Source: Tumebacillus amylolyticus (GTDB lineage: Bacteria > Bacillota > Bacilli > Tumebacillales > Tumebacillaceae). From it: a stretch of 64,000 bases of DNA. Where the stretch lies: contig NZ_JAEQNB010000008.1 in NCBI RefSeq assembly GCF_016722965.1, positions 1 through 64,000 on the forward strand. The letters run 5' to 3'. The position numbers and the translations under genes were made by a program. The notes under the pieces are model-generated. The model was not told the origin of the DNA. It searched no databases and was given only the letters and a program-made list of their open reading frames with translations. Of the stretch, positions 44,884 through 53,173 are shown piece after piece (within the stretch, counting starts at the first letter, position 1; each line of letters opens with the position of its first letter).

Positions 44884-45265
44884 ACTGAAAATTTTCCTCG
44901 TCTGCTGCGGCCTCGCGTTTGCGTTCGTCGTGCTGAACTTGCTTTTGAAGAAAAAGATCACCGAGTGGAACGTCATCGCGTGGGGCCTTGGCGCGCTCGT
45001 CATCCTCTTGATCTCCGCCAACCCGAATTGGGTGGACGGTGCGGCGAAGTTCCTCGGCATCGACTACCCGCCGTCGCTTCTGTTCATGCTCTCCACGCTG
45101 GTTTTGCTGGTTCTGGTCCTGTACCAATCGATTCAAATCTCGGCGCTCCAATCGAAACTGCGGCAGATCGCCCAGCATGTGGCGGTGCAAAAACACCTCG
45201 ACATCGAGTCGCCGGTGCAGCACGCCCAAGCGGCCGCCGCGTCGGAGGGAGAAACAAACTCCTAG
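44873..45265 (+). CDS. DUF2304 membrane protein
   Basis: The 130-residue protein has three hydrophobic helices, the conserved W-rich segment (TEWNVIAWGLGALVIL), YPPSLLFMLSTL and a cytosolic helical tail. It overlaps the GT2 by 11 nt. DUF2304 proteins regularly follow DPM1-like GT2 genes and probably anchor or assist them. Confidence 0.85.
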   Translation: MHLELKIFLVCCGLAFAFVVLNLLLKKKITEWNVIAWGLGALVILLISANPNWVDGAAKFLGIDYPPSLLFMLSTLVLLVLVLYQSIQISALQSKLRQIAQHVAVQKHLDIESPVQHAQAAAASEGETNS

Positions 45266-45284
45266 AGAGAAAGGAGGCGGCCAC

Positions 45285-47165
45285 GTGTTGTCTCGTGTCC
45301 TGAACCTCAGTACCACCTACGCAAGCGTTGGACTTGGTGTGTTGGGCGTGCTCTTGGTGCTTTCGTTTCTCGTCATCATCTGGCAGGGCCGTGTACGTCG
45401 CCGTCATGCCTTGCAACTGCAACAAGCCACCCGCCTGCTGAAAAACATCAAGCCCTCTGCCGGTGTGGAGAACAACCTCAACATCATCCTCGAAACCTAC
45501 AGCGGCATCCTCGATGCGCACGGCTATGCGTTTTACCTGCTCGATGAAGCGCAGAACAAATACCTTCTGAAGTCGGTCCGTCACCTGCACGACGACAAGG
45601 GAAAAAAAGCCTCGCCATCTTACAACCGCTTGGCTCCCGACAAAAAAGAAACCTACCAGCCCCCGATCTCTCTGCAAAACGAGGGCATCGGCAAGTCGAT
45701 GGAGTTGATCCACGAAGGGCGGGTTCCGCTGCTCTCGATCCCCCTCGGGACCGGCAAAGGGTTGATTCGGATCGGCCCGATCTCGTCCATCCCCGGCCGC
45801 GTTCGCAAACAGTTGGAGTTCGTAAATGAACTCTTGCCGCAAGTGGTGGACGTTTTGGTCGAAACCGACAGGATGAAGATCCAGACGGACATCGTCGTCA
45901 CATCGGAGACCGCCCTGCGCTCCGTCTCTTCGATGGCGCTCAACTCCGACGCCGTGATGAAAAAAGCGATCGAGATGTTCGCCACCTCGATGGGCATCGC
46001 AGACGGGTTTATCATGTTCCAAACCAAGGGCGGGTTCCAGATTCCGGTCTCGTTCGGGTGGTCGGCGAGTCAAGAGAACGCCATCTACCGCGACCGTGAA
46101 GTCGGCGCGCAGCTCTGGCGGGCGATTGCCCAACGCGAGGACGTGGTGATCCGTCACAACAACGCGCAGTATCCGAAACTGTCCGGTCTCTTGAACGCTC
46201 GCGGGCATGAAGTGCTGTTGATCGGGAAGTTTTCGGACAGCATCCGCACGGGGCTTTTGGTTTGCCGGGTGGACACCACGGTGGATACGGGGCTTTCCGA
46301 AGAGCAGTTCTCGACGTCGATGCGTTCGCTTTCCAAAGCGCTGAGCCGTCTGTTGCGCATCCAGAACACGATCAAGCCGATGACGAACAACTACATCGAG
46401 CTCTTGAAACTGCTCTCGAAGACGATTGACGATCTCAACCCGTACACGGTCGGTTATTCGGAGTTGATGAGCCGGTACTCGATCATCATCGCCCAAGAGA
46501 TGGGCTTGCCGCAGCGCGAGATTCAAGACATCGCCCTCGCCGCTTATCTCTCCAACATCGGCGTGCTCGGTCTCTCCGAGGAACTCTACCTCAAAGAAGG
46601 CAAGTTCTCCGAGATCGAATTTGAAAAAATGAAGCTGCACGCCGAAGTCGGAGCGGAGATCATCGAGATGTTGCTGGGGAACCAAGCGGTGGGTTCGTAT
46701 ATCCGCTACCACCACGAGCGGATGGACGGACACGGCTATCCGGAGGGATTGAGCGGGGGAGACATCCCGGTCGGGGCGAAGATCATCGCCGTCGTGCAGA
46801 CGTTCCTCGCCAAGATCAATGGACGCAAGTACCGCACGCCGTTGCCGTTTGACAAAGCGTTGGAACTCCTGAAAAACTCCGCCGGTGCCCAACTCGACCC
46901 GCAAGTGGTCGACGCGCTGGTCCGCTGGTACCAACGCAAGCGGGGCACGGTGAAAAACACGGGCCGCGCGCTCGGCCCGTGCTGGGAGATGACCTGCTCC
47001 ACCGCCGAAGTCTGCGCCAACTGCCCGGCATTCGGTCAAGTTCACCAGAACTGCTGGGAGATGGACCGCAACAACTGCCAAGCACACGGGAAGTCGTGTG
47101 AGTCGTGCTTCGTTTACACGGAAGCGATGGCTCGGAAGACCAGCTTGGGTGGGAAAGTCGTGTAG
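45285..47165 (+). CDS. Membrane GAF protein with degenerate HD-GYP domain and Cys-rich tail
   Basis: The 626-residue protein starts at a GTG behind AAAGGAGG. One N-terminal helix (about residues 14-38) leads to GAF-like regions (about 60-170 and 200-350). Residues about 375-550 have an HD-GYP fold: HHERMDGHGYPEGLSGGDIP is intact, but the HD pair is replaced by SN in AAYLSNIG (about 423), the leading HS is YS, and the later Asp is lost in IAVVQTFLA. Phosphodiesterase activity is therefore unlikely. A tail with eight Cys (CWEM, CANCPAF, CESC) could bind metal. It may act as a c-di-GMP sensor, replacing PelD. Confidence 0.75.
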   Translation: MLSRVLNLSTTYASVGLGVLGVLLVLSFLVIIWQGRVRRRHALQLQQATRLLKNIKPSAGVENNLNIILETYSGILDAHGYAFYLLDEAQNKYLLKSVRHLHDDKGKKASPSYNRLAPDKKETYQPPISLQNEGIGKSMELIHEGRVPLLSIPLGTGKGLIRIGPISSIPGRVRKQLEFVNELLPQVVDVLVETDRMKIQTDIVVTSETALRSVSSMALNSDAVMKKAIEMFATSMGIADGFIMFQTKGGFQIPVSFGWSASQENAIYRDREVGAQLWRAIAQREDVVIRHNNAQYPKLSGLLNARGHEVLLIGKFSDSIRTGLLVCRVDTTVDTGLSEEQFSTSMRSLSKALSRLLRIQNTIKPMTNNYIELLKLLSKTIDDLNPYTVGYSELMSRYSIIIAQEMGLPQREIQDIALAAYLSNIGVLGLSEELYLKEGKFSEIEFEKMKLHAEVGAEIIEMLLGNQAVGSYIRYHHERMDGHGYPEGLSGGDIPVGAKIIAVVQTFLAKINGRKYRTPLPFDKALELLKNSAGAQLDPQVVDALVRWYQRKRGTVKNTGRALGPCWEMTCSTAEVCANCPAFGQVHQNCWEMDRNNCQAHGKSCESCFVYTEAMARKTSLGGKVV

Positions 47166-47191
47166 AGGTTGGAGTAGTTGGTTCGTGGAAG

Positions 47192-47226
47192 AAAAGACAG
47201 GTCTCAACGGGGCCTGTCTTTTTTTA
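47192..47226 (+). terminator. Terminator of the exopolysaccharide operon
   Basis: AAGACAGGTC and GGCCTGTCTT pair with a T-run behind. Confidence 0.8.
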
Positions 47227-47227
47227 T

Positions 47228-47287
47228 AAAAAAACCCTTTGTCGCAAGCGATAGGAAGGGAGCCTCCTACCTTTACGTAAAGGGTGA
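47228..47287 (-). terminator. Leftward terminator with large loop
   Basis: On the minus strand ACCCTTT and AAAGGGT flank a loop of about 40 nt and are followed by seven T residues, after the next leftward gene. The large loop makes this tentative. Confidence 0.4.
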
Positions 47288-47296
47288 GAGTACAGT

Positions 47297-47890
47297 CTAC
47301 GATTGCGGATGTGTATCCTTGTAACGTTTCTTGACCTCCGGAAACTTGAGGTTCTCCGTATAAGACGACCAGTATTGACGCATATCTGATGCCTTCGCGT
47401 TTTGAATTTTGGACGGATCAACTTCTGAGAGGTACTGGAGGTCTTCGCCCATCGATTTGAGATCTGTTTGGAGTGTGTTCCATTTTGCACTCCCTTTTTC
47501 TAGATCTACTGTTTGTCGCAATCGTGAGTCGACAGCCTCTCTGTAGTCTAAGAATAGTTCGGAAATAAAAGAGGTACTGGGACCGAAATCTGGGTCATCA
47601 TGGTACAGTAGGTACCCTTGCAGGCTGTCAGCTTCAACTTCTGCGGCTTTCAAGGAGTTTGAAACATTCAGCAGAGCATTCATGACTTCCAGTTGAGATA
47701 CGTCTCCCCAACGACTCTGAAGGTCTCGTACTGCTTGATCTGCCATTTTCACATCCGTTATCGCCTTGGAGACATGAGTAGAATACTCCTGATGGTGATG
47801 CTTATCGACTTGATTCGCGGCAACCCAGTAAGTACCTACAACCAATACAACTCCTGCCAATGCACCTAAAAACCAGCGTGATCTGTTCAA
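47297..47890 (-). CDS. Signal-anchored extracytoplasmic protein of unknown function
   Basis: The protein of about 197 residues has an N-terminal hydrophobic helix (about residues 5-25) and a helical, charged extracellular domain without Cys. A GTG at 47896 sits only 1 nt from AAGGAGG, whereas the in-frame TTG used here has 7-nt spacing. Codons are more AT-rich than in the flanking genes, which suggests acquired DNA. No motif is recognised. Confidence 0.65.
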   Translation of the reverse strand: MNRSRWFLGALAGVVLVVGTYWVAANQVDKHHHQEYSTHVSKAITDVKMADQAVRDLQSRWGDVSQLEVMNALLNVSNSLKAAEVEADSLQGYLLYHDDPDFGPSTSFISELFLDYREAVDSRLRQTVDLEKGSAKWNTLQTDLKSMGEDLQYLSEVDPSKIQNAKASDMRQYWSSYTENLKFPEVKKRYKDTHPQS

Positions 47891-47994
47891 TCCCACTCCT
47901 CCTTGTGCTATCGCTTACTCCTCGTATGTTGCGTACTTGAGATGTCATAGCTCATCGAGTGAATCTCATCTCTGTACACCATCAATATTTTTCC

Positions 47995-48023
47995 ATTTTA
48001 GTACCCTTATATATGGAAGACAA
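47995..48023 (-). promoter_or_regulatory. Predicted promoter of the signal-anchored protein
   Basis: On the minus strand TTGTCT and TAAAAT are spaced by 17 nt, leaving an untranslated leader of about 95 nt. Confidence 0.55.
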
Positions 48024-48041
48024 GTTTTTTGCATACTTAAA

Positions 48042-48076
48042 TAAAAAAGGCGACCTGTTTACAGGTCGCCTTTTTC
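48042..48076 (-). terminator. Terminator of the aldo/keto reductase operon
   Basis: AAAGGCGACCTGT and ACAGGTCGCCTTT form a 12-13 bp perfect stem with A- and T-runs on both sides. Confidence 0.85.
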
Positions 48077-48089
48077 ATGTGCTGGGGTC

Positions 48090-48938
48090 TTAGAAGTCGA
48101 AGTTGTCTGGGTCCGGGCCGACACGGTGGTTTTGGTTCAGGGAGTCGATTTTCTGCATCTCGCCTGCCGTCAGTTCGAAGTCAAACAGAGTCGCGTTCTC
48201 CACGATGCGCTGTTCCTTGGTAGACTTCGGGATCGTCACGACGCCGTGTTGCAAGTCCCAGCGCAGGATGACTTGGGCGATGGACTTGCCGTGAGCATCG
48301 GCGATCTCTTGCAAGACCGGGTTGTCCAACAACTGCCCTTGCATCAGCGGAGACCACGCTTCCAACTGAATGCCTTGCTCCGTGCAGTACGCTTGCAGTT
48401 CTTTTTGTGTCAACATCGGGTGGTACTCGACTTGGTTCACCATCGGCTTGACCTTCGCGTCTTGCATCAAGTCTTCCAAGTGGTGAATCTGGAAGTTGCT
48501 CACGCCAATCGCTTTGACACGGCCTTCTGCATAGAGAGATTCCAACGCACGCCATGCTTCCTTGTACTTCCCGGCTTTCGGCCAGTGGATCAGGTAGAGG
48601 TCCAAGTAGTCTAAGCCGAGTTTGCTCAGGCTGGTCTCAAACGCTTTTCTCGTCTCTTCGTACCCGAGGTCCGCATTCCACACCTTCGAAGTGACGAACA
48701 CGTCCTCTCTCGAAATTCCGGCGACCCCCAACCCTTCGCGAATCCCTTGTCCCACGCCTTGCTCATTTCCGTAGATGGCGGCGGTGTCGATGCTGCGGTA
48801 GCCGTGTTGAATCGCCGTTTTTACTGCGTTCACGAGCTCTTGTCCTTCTTCTACTTTGAACACGCCGAGGCCGAACCAAGGCATGTTTACCCCGTTATGC
48901 AAAGTGGTTGTCGATTGCAGATTTGTCGTCATGATCAT
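48090..48938 (-). CDS. Aldo/keto reductase
   Basis: The 282-residue NADPH-dependent reductase carries the catalytic tetrad: Asp and Tyr in DTAAIYGNE, Lys in VTSKVWNADLG and His in YLIHWPKAG. The cofactor end has STKEQRIVENATLFDF. It belongs to the AKR5-like glyoxal/2,5-diketogluconate reductase group by appearance. The ATG overlaps the stop of the MFS gene as TGATG behind GGAGG; an ATG two codons on is also possible. It is probably controlled together with the transporter by the HxlR regulator. Confidence 0.92.
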   Translation of the reverse strand: MIMTTNLQSTTTLHNGVNMPWFGLGVFKVEEGQELVNAVKTAIQHGYRSIDTAAIYGNEQGVGQGIREGLGVAGISREDVFVTSKVWNADLGYEETRKAFETSLSKLGLDYLDLYLIHWPKAGKYKEAWRALESLYAEGRVKAIGVSNFQIHHLEDLMQDAKVKPMVNQVEYHPMLTQKELQAYCTEQGIQLEAWSPLMQGQLLDNPVLQEIADAHGKSIAQVILRWDLQHGVVTIPKSTKEQRIVENATLFDFELTAGEMQKIDSLNQNHRVGPDPDNFDF

Positions 48939-50137
48939 CAAACCTCCGAATTCGTTTTTTGTGCTTTTTTCTCAAGACCGAGACTCCAGCCGGTCAGCAA
49001 CACCGCGAGCACGACCATCAACGCCCCGATCCAAGGCGTGTGACGAAGCCCGATCGAATCGGTGATCAACCCGCCGAAGTACGACCCGATGGCAATCCCC
49101 GCATTGAACGCCGCGATGTTGATCGCCGACGCCACGTCCACCGCGCTTGGCACATACCGCTCTGCCAACAACACGACATACAATTGCAACCCCGGCACGT
49201 TCATAAAAGCGAACAAGCCCATGAGGAGGATCGTCACCAAGCCAGCGACTTTGTACTGCGCGGTGAAGCTCAACACGGCGAGCACAACGGCTTGCAGGAT
49301 AAACATATAGAACAACGCTTTCAACGGTTTGCGGTTCGCCGCTTTCCCGCCGAGTACGTTCCCAATCGCAATGGCAATTCCGTACACCAACAAAATCACA
49401 GTAACGGTCGAAGCGCCGAATCCGGTAATCTCTTGCAACAACGGAGACAGGTACGTAAACACAACGAACGTCCCGCCGTAGCCAAGCGCGGTGATGATGA
49501 ACATCAGAAGCAAGCGGCCGTTTTTCACCAGTTTGAGTTGGTCACGGAACTTCGAGGCCGTGCCTTTGCGCAGCGTGGACGGAACGAGCGTCAGGTTCGC
49601 GATCAACGCGACGATCCCAATCGCCACAATCGCCCAAAACGCAACTCGCCAACCAAACTGCTGTCCGAGGAACGTCCCAATCGGAACCCCGGTGACCGTC
49701 GCCACCGTCAATCCTGAAAACATCATCGAGATCGCACTCGCCCTGCGGTCCTCCGGAACGAGGTCTGCCGCAATCGTCGAGCCGATCGACATGAACACAC
49801 CGTGCGCCAGAGCGGAGACCACACGTCCCAGCAAGAGAATGCCAACGGAGGTCGCACTCGCCGCGATGGAGTTCCCGAGCAGGAACACGATCATGATCCA
49901 CAGGAGCAACGTTTTCCGTGCGATCCCCGACGTCATCGTCGTCAAGATCGGGGCGCCGAACGTCACGCCCAGAGCGTATAGAGACACCGTGAGTCCGGCT
50001 GTCGTGATCGAGACTCCCAAGTCTTGAGAGACGAGCGGCAGCAGGCCGACGGAGATAAATTCTGTGGTGCCGATGGCAAATGCGCTGACCGCCAAGGCGA
50101 GCAGTGCCAACGTACTTGCTTTTTTATCTAAAGCCAT
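48938..50137 (-). CDS. MFS efflux transporter (DHA1, AraJ/YdhP type)
   Basis: The 399-residue carrier has 12 helices and starts with the group signature AFAIGTTEFISVGLLP. GRVVSALAHGVFMSIGSTIA (motif region of TM4) and GVPIGTFLGQQFGWRVAFW (antiporter motif C) are clear. It probably exports small toxic or sugar-like compounds. GGAGGGATTGAA precedes the ATG. It is the first gene of the operon with the reductase and is divergent from an HxlR regulator. Confidence 0.9.
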   Translation of the reverse strand: MALDKKASTLALLALAVSAFAIGTTEFISVGLLPLVSQDLGVSITTAGLTVSLYALGVTFGAPILTTMTSGIARKTLLLWIMIVFLLGNSIAASATSVGILLLGRVVSALAHGVFMSIGSTIAADLVPEDRRASAISMMFSGLTVATVTGVPIGTFLGQQFGWRVAFWAIVAIGIVALIANLTLVPSTLRKGTASKFRDQLKLVKNGRLLLMFIITALGYGGTFVVFTYLSPLLQEITGFGASTVTVILLVYGIAIAIGNVLGGKAANRKPLKALFYMFILQAVVLAVLSFTAQYKVAGLVTILLMGLFAFMNVPGLQLYVVLLAERYVPSAVDVASAINIAAFNAGIAIGSYFGGLITDSIGLRHTPWIGALMVVLAVLLTGWSLGLEKKAQKTNSEV

Positions 50138-50206
50138 TTCAATCCCTCCTAGTCGTTATGAACTATGAACTGTATTATGGAGGAGAGAGTACGAAAAGAT
50201 AAGAAC

Positions 50207-50229
50207 GTACTTTTTTGTACGGTAGGTAC
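50207..50229. promoter_or_regulatory. Candidate HxlR operator
   Basis: The intergenic region contains GTAC-TTTTTT-GTAC followed after 5 nt by another GTAC. These dyads resemble TAC/GTA-type sites bound by HxlR/YodB regulators and lie between the divergent MFS and regulator genes. Confidence 0.5.
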
Positions 50230-50266
50230 TAAAAAGTTCCCTCAAACGAAGCTGGAGGCATGTTTC

Positions 50267-50629
50267 ATGACTCAGAAAAAATACAACATTTCCGTCGAAG
50301 CAACGCTGGAAGTCATCGGGGGCAAGTGGAAAACGGTCATCCTCTGTCACCTCACCCACGGAACCAAACGGACCAGCGAACTGCGCCGCCTCATGCCGAA
50401 AATCACGCAAAAAATGCTCACCCAGCAATTGCGCGAACTCGAACACGACGGCGTCATCAACCGCATCGCCTACAACCAAGTTCCCCCGAAAGTCGAGTAC
50501 GAACTCAGCGAGTACGGGCAGAGTCTGACCGGAATTCTCGATTCCCTGTGCCATTGGGGAGAGAAGCACATCATTAAAGTCTATGGGGACAAGCACTCGG
50601 TGCTTGAAGACAGCATCTTGAACCAGTAA
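50267..50629 (+). CDS. HxlR family transcriptional regulator
   Basis: The 120-residue winged-helix protein has the family core: ATLEVIGGKWKTVILCHL, RTSELRRLMPKITQKMLTQQLREL, and VEYELSEYGQSL. One Cys in the first helix and one later could act in redox or electrophile sensing, as in YodB/HypR-type members. The start is set by GGAGG 8 nt upstream. It most likely controls the divergent MFS-reductase operon. Confidence 0.92.
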   Translation: MTQKKYNISVEATLEVIGGKWKTVILCHLTHGTKRTSELRRLMPKITQKMLTQQLRELEHDGVINRIAYNQVPPKVEYELSEYGQSLTGILDSLCHWGEKHIIKVYGDKHSVLEDSILNQ

Positions 50630-50659
50630 GCGGCAATCGCATGAGAGCAACGCCGCATG

Positions 50660-50693
50660 AAAAAGAGACCCTCACGTCGAGGGTCTCTTTTTT
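50660..50693. terminator. Terminator between HxlR and DUF2922 genes
   Basis: AAGAGACCCTC and GAGGGTCTCTT form a perfect stem with A-run and T-run, usable from both sides. Confidence 0.85.
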
Positions 50694-50712
50694 CGCATGG
50701 TGTTCTGTTGTG

Positions 50713-50931
50713 CTAGATCTCGATCTTCTGCACGTTCGACTCGACGATGCGGGCCGAGAGTTTCTCGACGGCGAGACCTTGGGGGAATCCGAAGATTCCT
50801 TTTTCGATCACGAGGTCCATGACGGCGTGGATTTCGGTGGTGGTGATGTCCGGCTTCGGTTCCGGGATGACGAGTTTGACTTTTTTCTTGAGGCTGGTGG
50901 TGAAGTAGAGTTCGAGATCGCGTTTTTCCAT
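50713..50931 (-). CDS. DUF2922 family protein
   Basis: The 72-residue protein has the small alpha/beta pattern of DUF2922: LELYFTTSLKKKVKLVIPEP, a helix in EIHAVMDLVIEKGIF, and a final SARIVESNVQKIEI. AGGAGG precedes the ATG. It is paired with a DUF1659 gene, the usual partner in Bacilli. The role of the pair is not known. Confidence 0.8.
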   Translation of the reverse strand: MEKRDLELYFTTSLKKKVKLVIPEPKPDITTTEIHAVMDLVIEKGIFGFPQGLAVEKLSARIVESNVQKIEI

Positions 50932-50962
50932 GGGGGAGTTCCTCCTAGTGGGTGGTTTTAAA

Positions 50963-51184
50963 TTAGATGCGGGTCAGGTCTTCACGGCTGAGGAGTTGGA
51001 TGTGGTGGAGCTTGTAGGAGCTGAGGCTAGCGAGTGCTTCGCCCACGGCGAACACGTCGTCCTGCGTGGCGGTCGGCAGCACGCGGGAGTAGGTTTTGTC
51101 CTTGAACTGCGGTGCGCCTTTCTCATCGAATCCGGTTTGCAGACGAAGCGCCATGCTCGTTAAGCCTTGGTTGGTGTTGATCAT
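50963..51184 (-). CDS. DUF1659 family protein
   Basis: The 73-residue protein matches the DUF1659 pattern: an N-terminal strand with LRLQTGFDEKGAPQFKDKTY and DVFAVGEALASLSSY near the end. GGAGGGATG lies upstream of the ATG. It is the first gene of a two-gene leftward operon with the DUF2922 gene. Confidence 0.8.
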   Translation of the reverse strand: MINTNQGLTSMALRLQTGFDEKGAPQFKDKTYSRVLPTATQDDVFAVGEALASLSSYKLHHIQLLSREDLTRI

Positions 51185-51366
51185 TGTTGCATCCCTCCAG
51201 AGGTGTTTTGGCCTTACACCCCCTACCATGCACGCAAGGGCCAAAAGTGCACATAAGATTTTGAAAAAATTTTTGACCTAGAACAAAAAGAAGGAAGTAA
51301 CACATAAATAAGAAAATAAGGAAGTATCCATGTACCACAATATTTGATGGGAGGAGCACCTCAACA

Positions 51367-51525
51367 TTGGGAATCGGACAAGTGGTCACCGTGTTTATCT
51401 GTATGCTGTTGGTTTTCATCGCGAGGAGATGGTTTTCCAAAAAACCGATCTTACAAGTAGGGCTCTTACTCGATGCTACAATGACTACTTTTGTTATTTG
51501 GCTGATAGAGTTTTTGGTTCATTAG
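51367..51525 (+). CDS. Small two-helix membrane protein
   Basis: The 52-residue frame starts at a TTG 9 nt after GGGAGGAG. It encodes two hydrophobic helices (about residues 4-18 and 29-51) joined by an ARRWFSKKP turn. It ends just before a strong terminator. No family is recognised. Confidence 0.6.
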   Translation: MGIGQVVTVFICMLLVFIARRWFSKKPILQVGLLLDATMTTFVIWLIEFLVH

Positions 51526-51530
51526 CAAAG

Positions 51531-51572
51531 CAAAAAAACGCCCAACCAGTTCTAGACTGTTGGGGCGTTTTT
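51531..51572. terminator. Bidirectional terminator
   Basis: AAACGCCCAAC and TTGGGGCGTTT with an inner CAG/CTG pair, flanked by A-run and T-run, between convergent genes. Confidence 0.8.
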
Positions 51573-51574
51573 CA

Positions 51575-52354
51575 TTAAGATACTTGCCAAGTAGTAATAC
51601 TAACCTTTCCGGTTGGATCTATTACAAATTGATACCGATCATGCCAGCTACCGTATGAACCATCATTACTCTCATACACAATCACAGTTTGAGTACCGGA
51701 ATAGGGTACTGGAGCTGTACAAATCTTCCCAAGGAGCGGGATGTTTTGTTGGATCTCCCAACTCGCACCACCTACTGCCCAATCACCGAAGTTGAATGGT
51801 TTTCCCAGGCCATTCGCCCAGTCAAACCATCGTGCCATTTTGGATACGGTTGCTAAACGCATCGTCAGATAGGTACCGGTTGCGTTCGCGGCGGTGGACA
51901 TAACCTTACCTGTGAAGGCATCAAAGCCGGTTGTTGTAGCATTTTGGGTGTAGTAGTAGGTATCAGGACGATTGAAAAAGAGGAATTGTCCATTTGATAC
52001 AGTCCATTCAAGTTGGTGACTCCCGCTCCACGTTACGTTCGTATTGAGGTAAGGTGAGCTCGTAGGGTCAGGTTCGGGGATATAGTTGTTGTGGACGCTG
52101 CCATCTGTGCTTTTTCCACTCAGTTTATGAATATTGTCTTTGAAGGTGTTGTCGACCATGACTTTAAGATTCTTTACTTGTTTTCCTTGATCCTCCGGAA
52201 GGGGCAGGTAGGAAGCCTCAAGACCTTTCCCTTCGGTGACGTACTTATCCTTTACTTCAAGTGTCCCTTGAATTGCTTCACTCGCAGAAGTACTTGAGGA
52301 ACTGAAAGAAATAAGAAGTAATGCCGCTGGAATAACGAATTTTTTTTCAAGCAT
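51575..52354 (-). CDS. Secreted protein of unknown function
   Basis: The 259-residue protein has a signal peptide (MLEKKFVIPAALLLISF..., cleavage near STSAS). The mature part is rich in Thr, Ser, Asn, Trp and Gly and looks beta-structured. AGGAG lies 8 nt before this ATG. AT-rich codon use suggests foreign origin. I do not recognise a domain. Confidence 0.7.
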   Translation of the reverse strand: MLEKKFVIPAALLLISFSSSSTSASEAIQGTLEVKDKYVTEGKGLEASYLPLPEDQGKQVKNLKVMVDNTFKDNIHKLSGKSTDGSVHNNYIPEPDPTSSPYLNTNVTWSGSHQLEWTVSNGQFLFFNRPDTYYYTQNATTTGFDAFTGKVMSTAANATGTYLTMRLATVSKMARWFDWANGLGKPFNFGDWAVGGASWEIQQNIPLLGKICTAPVPYSGTQTVIVYESNDGSYGSWHDRYQFVIDPTGKVSITTWQVS

Positions 52355-52479
52355 AAGAACCACTCCTAGTCATTAATGAATTGCATACAAGTAACATTCC
52401 TCGGAGAAATAGAAAAACCTCCATTTATTTTTTTATATAGTAAAAACAATTCACTCATGTGAGTTTCGCGGAGACTATA

Positions 52480-53141
52480 CGCCAAATGTTATCGGATCAA
52501 ACGATGACGATCAGTCAGCGATTTAAACATATTCGGATTGAAAAAGGCTTCTCGCAAACTGAACTTGCGGAAGGAATTTGCTCGAAGATTCTTGTTAGCC
52601 ATTTGGAGGATAACCGTCAGCTACCTTCGGCTTCCATGCATCGAGTTTGTTCGAAGGTGATCGTAGGAGCCGTGAGGTGGCGGTGGTCGGTGAACGCTTG
52701 AAGTTACTTTACTACTGGAAGGTCAGGAATGACACAGGGAGGATTGGCAACCGGGCTGTGCACATATGAAATAATCTTCCGGATGGAATCGGACAATGCG
52801 AGACCCTCTTTTCACATGCTGTCTGAGATTGCGAAGCGGTTGGGAGTAAATGTGGACTTTATATTCGAGTCCAGTGGAGTTTCGGAGGATTCACTTATCC
52901 ACCAGCTTGCGAAAATACAAATGCGTACTGGTGCCGTTCATAAAGCCATCGAACTGCTCCAAACTCAATCGGATGCCTCCAACTCGCAAAAGAGTTCCAC
53001 CAAAAGCAAAACTACCCCAAGGCCATCCAATGCGCAGAGCTTTCCAGGCATTTGCACGACCTTCACCGTCAACAGGTCGAAGGAGCACGACAAAAAAGCC
53101 TGTACGACGCTCATACAGGCCAGGACTCGTATTCTCGATAG
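52480..53141 (+). pseudogene. Decayed XRE-family regulator with TPR-like C-terminus
   Basis: The first part encodes a helix-turn-helix (TISQRFKHIRIEKGFSQTELA) that ends at a TGA near 52700. A second HTH-like segment (MTQGGLATGLCTYEIIFRME, then EIAKRLGVNV) starts at 52729. Near 52965 the sensible sequence jumps frame to QLAKEFHQKQNYPKAIQCAELSR and stops at 53141. The in-frame continuation beyond 52970 is unnatural. This looks like an Rgg/PlcR-like regulator broken by at least one frameshift and probably two. Sequencing error is an alternative explanation. Confidence 0.6.
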
Positions 53142-53173
53142 ACTGAAATCCAAGGGCGTCCAACTCGGTACGG

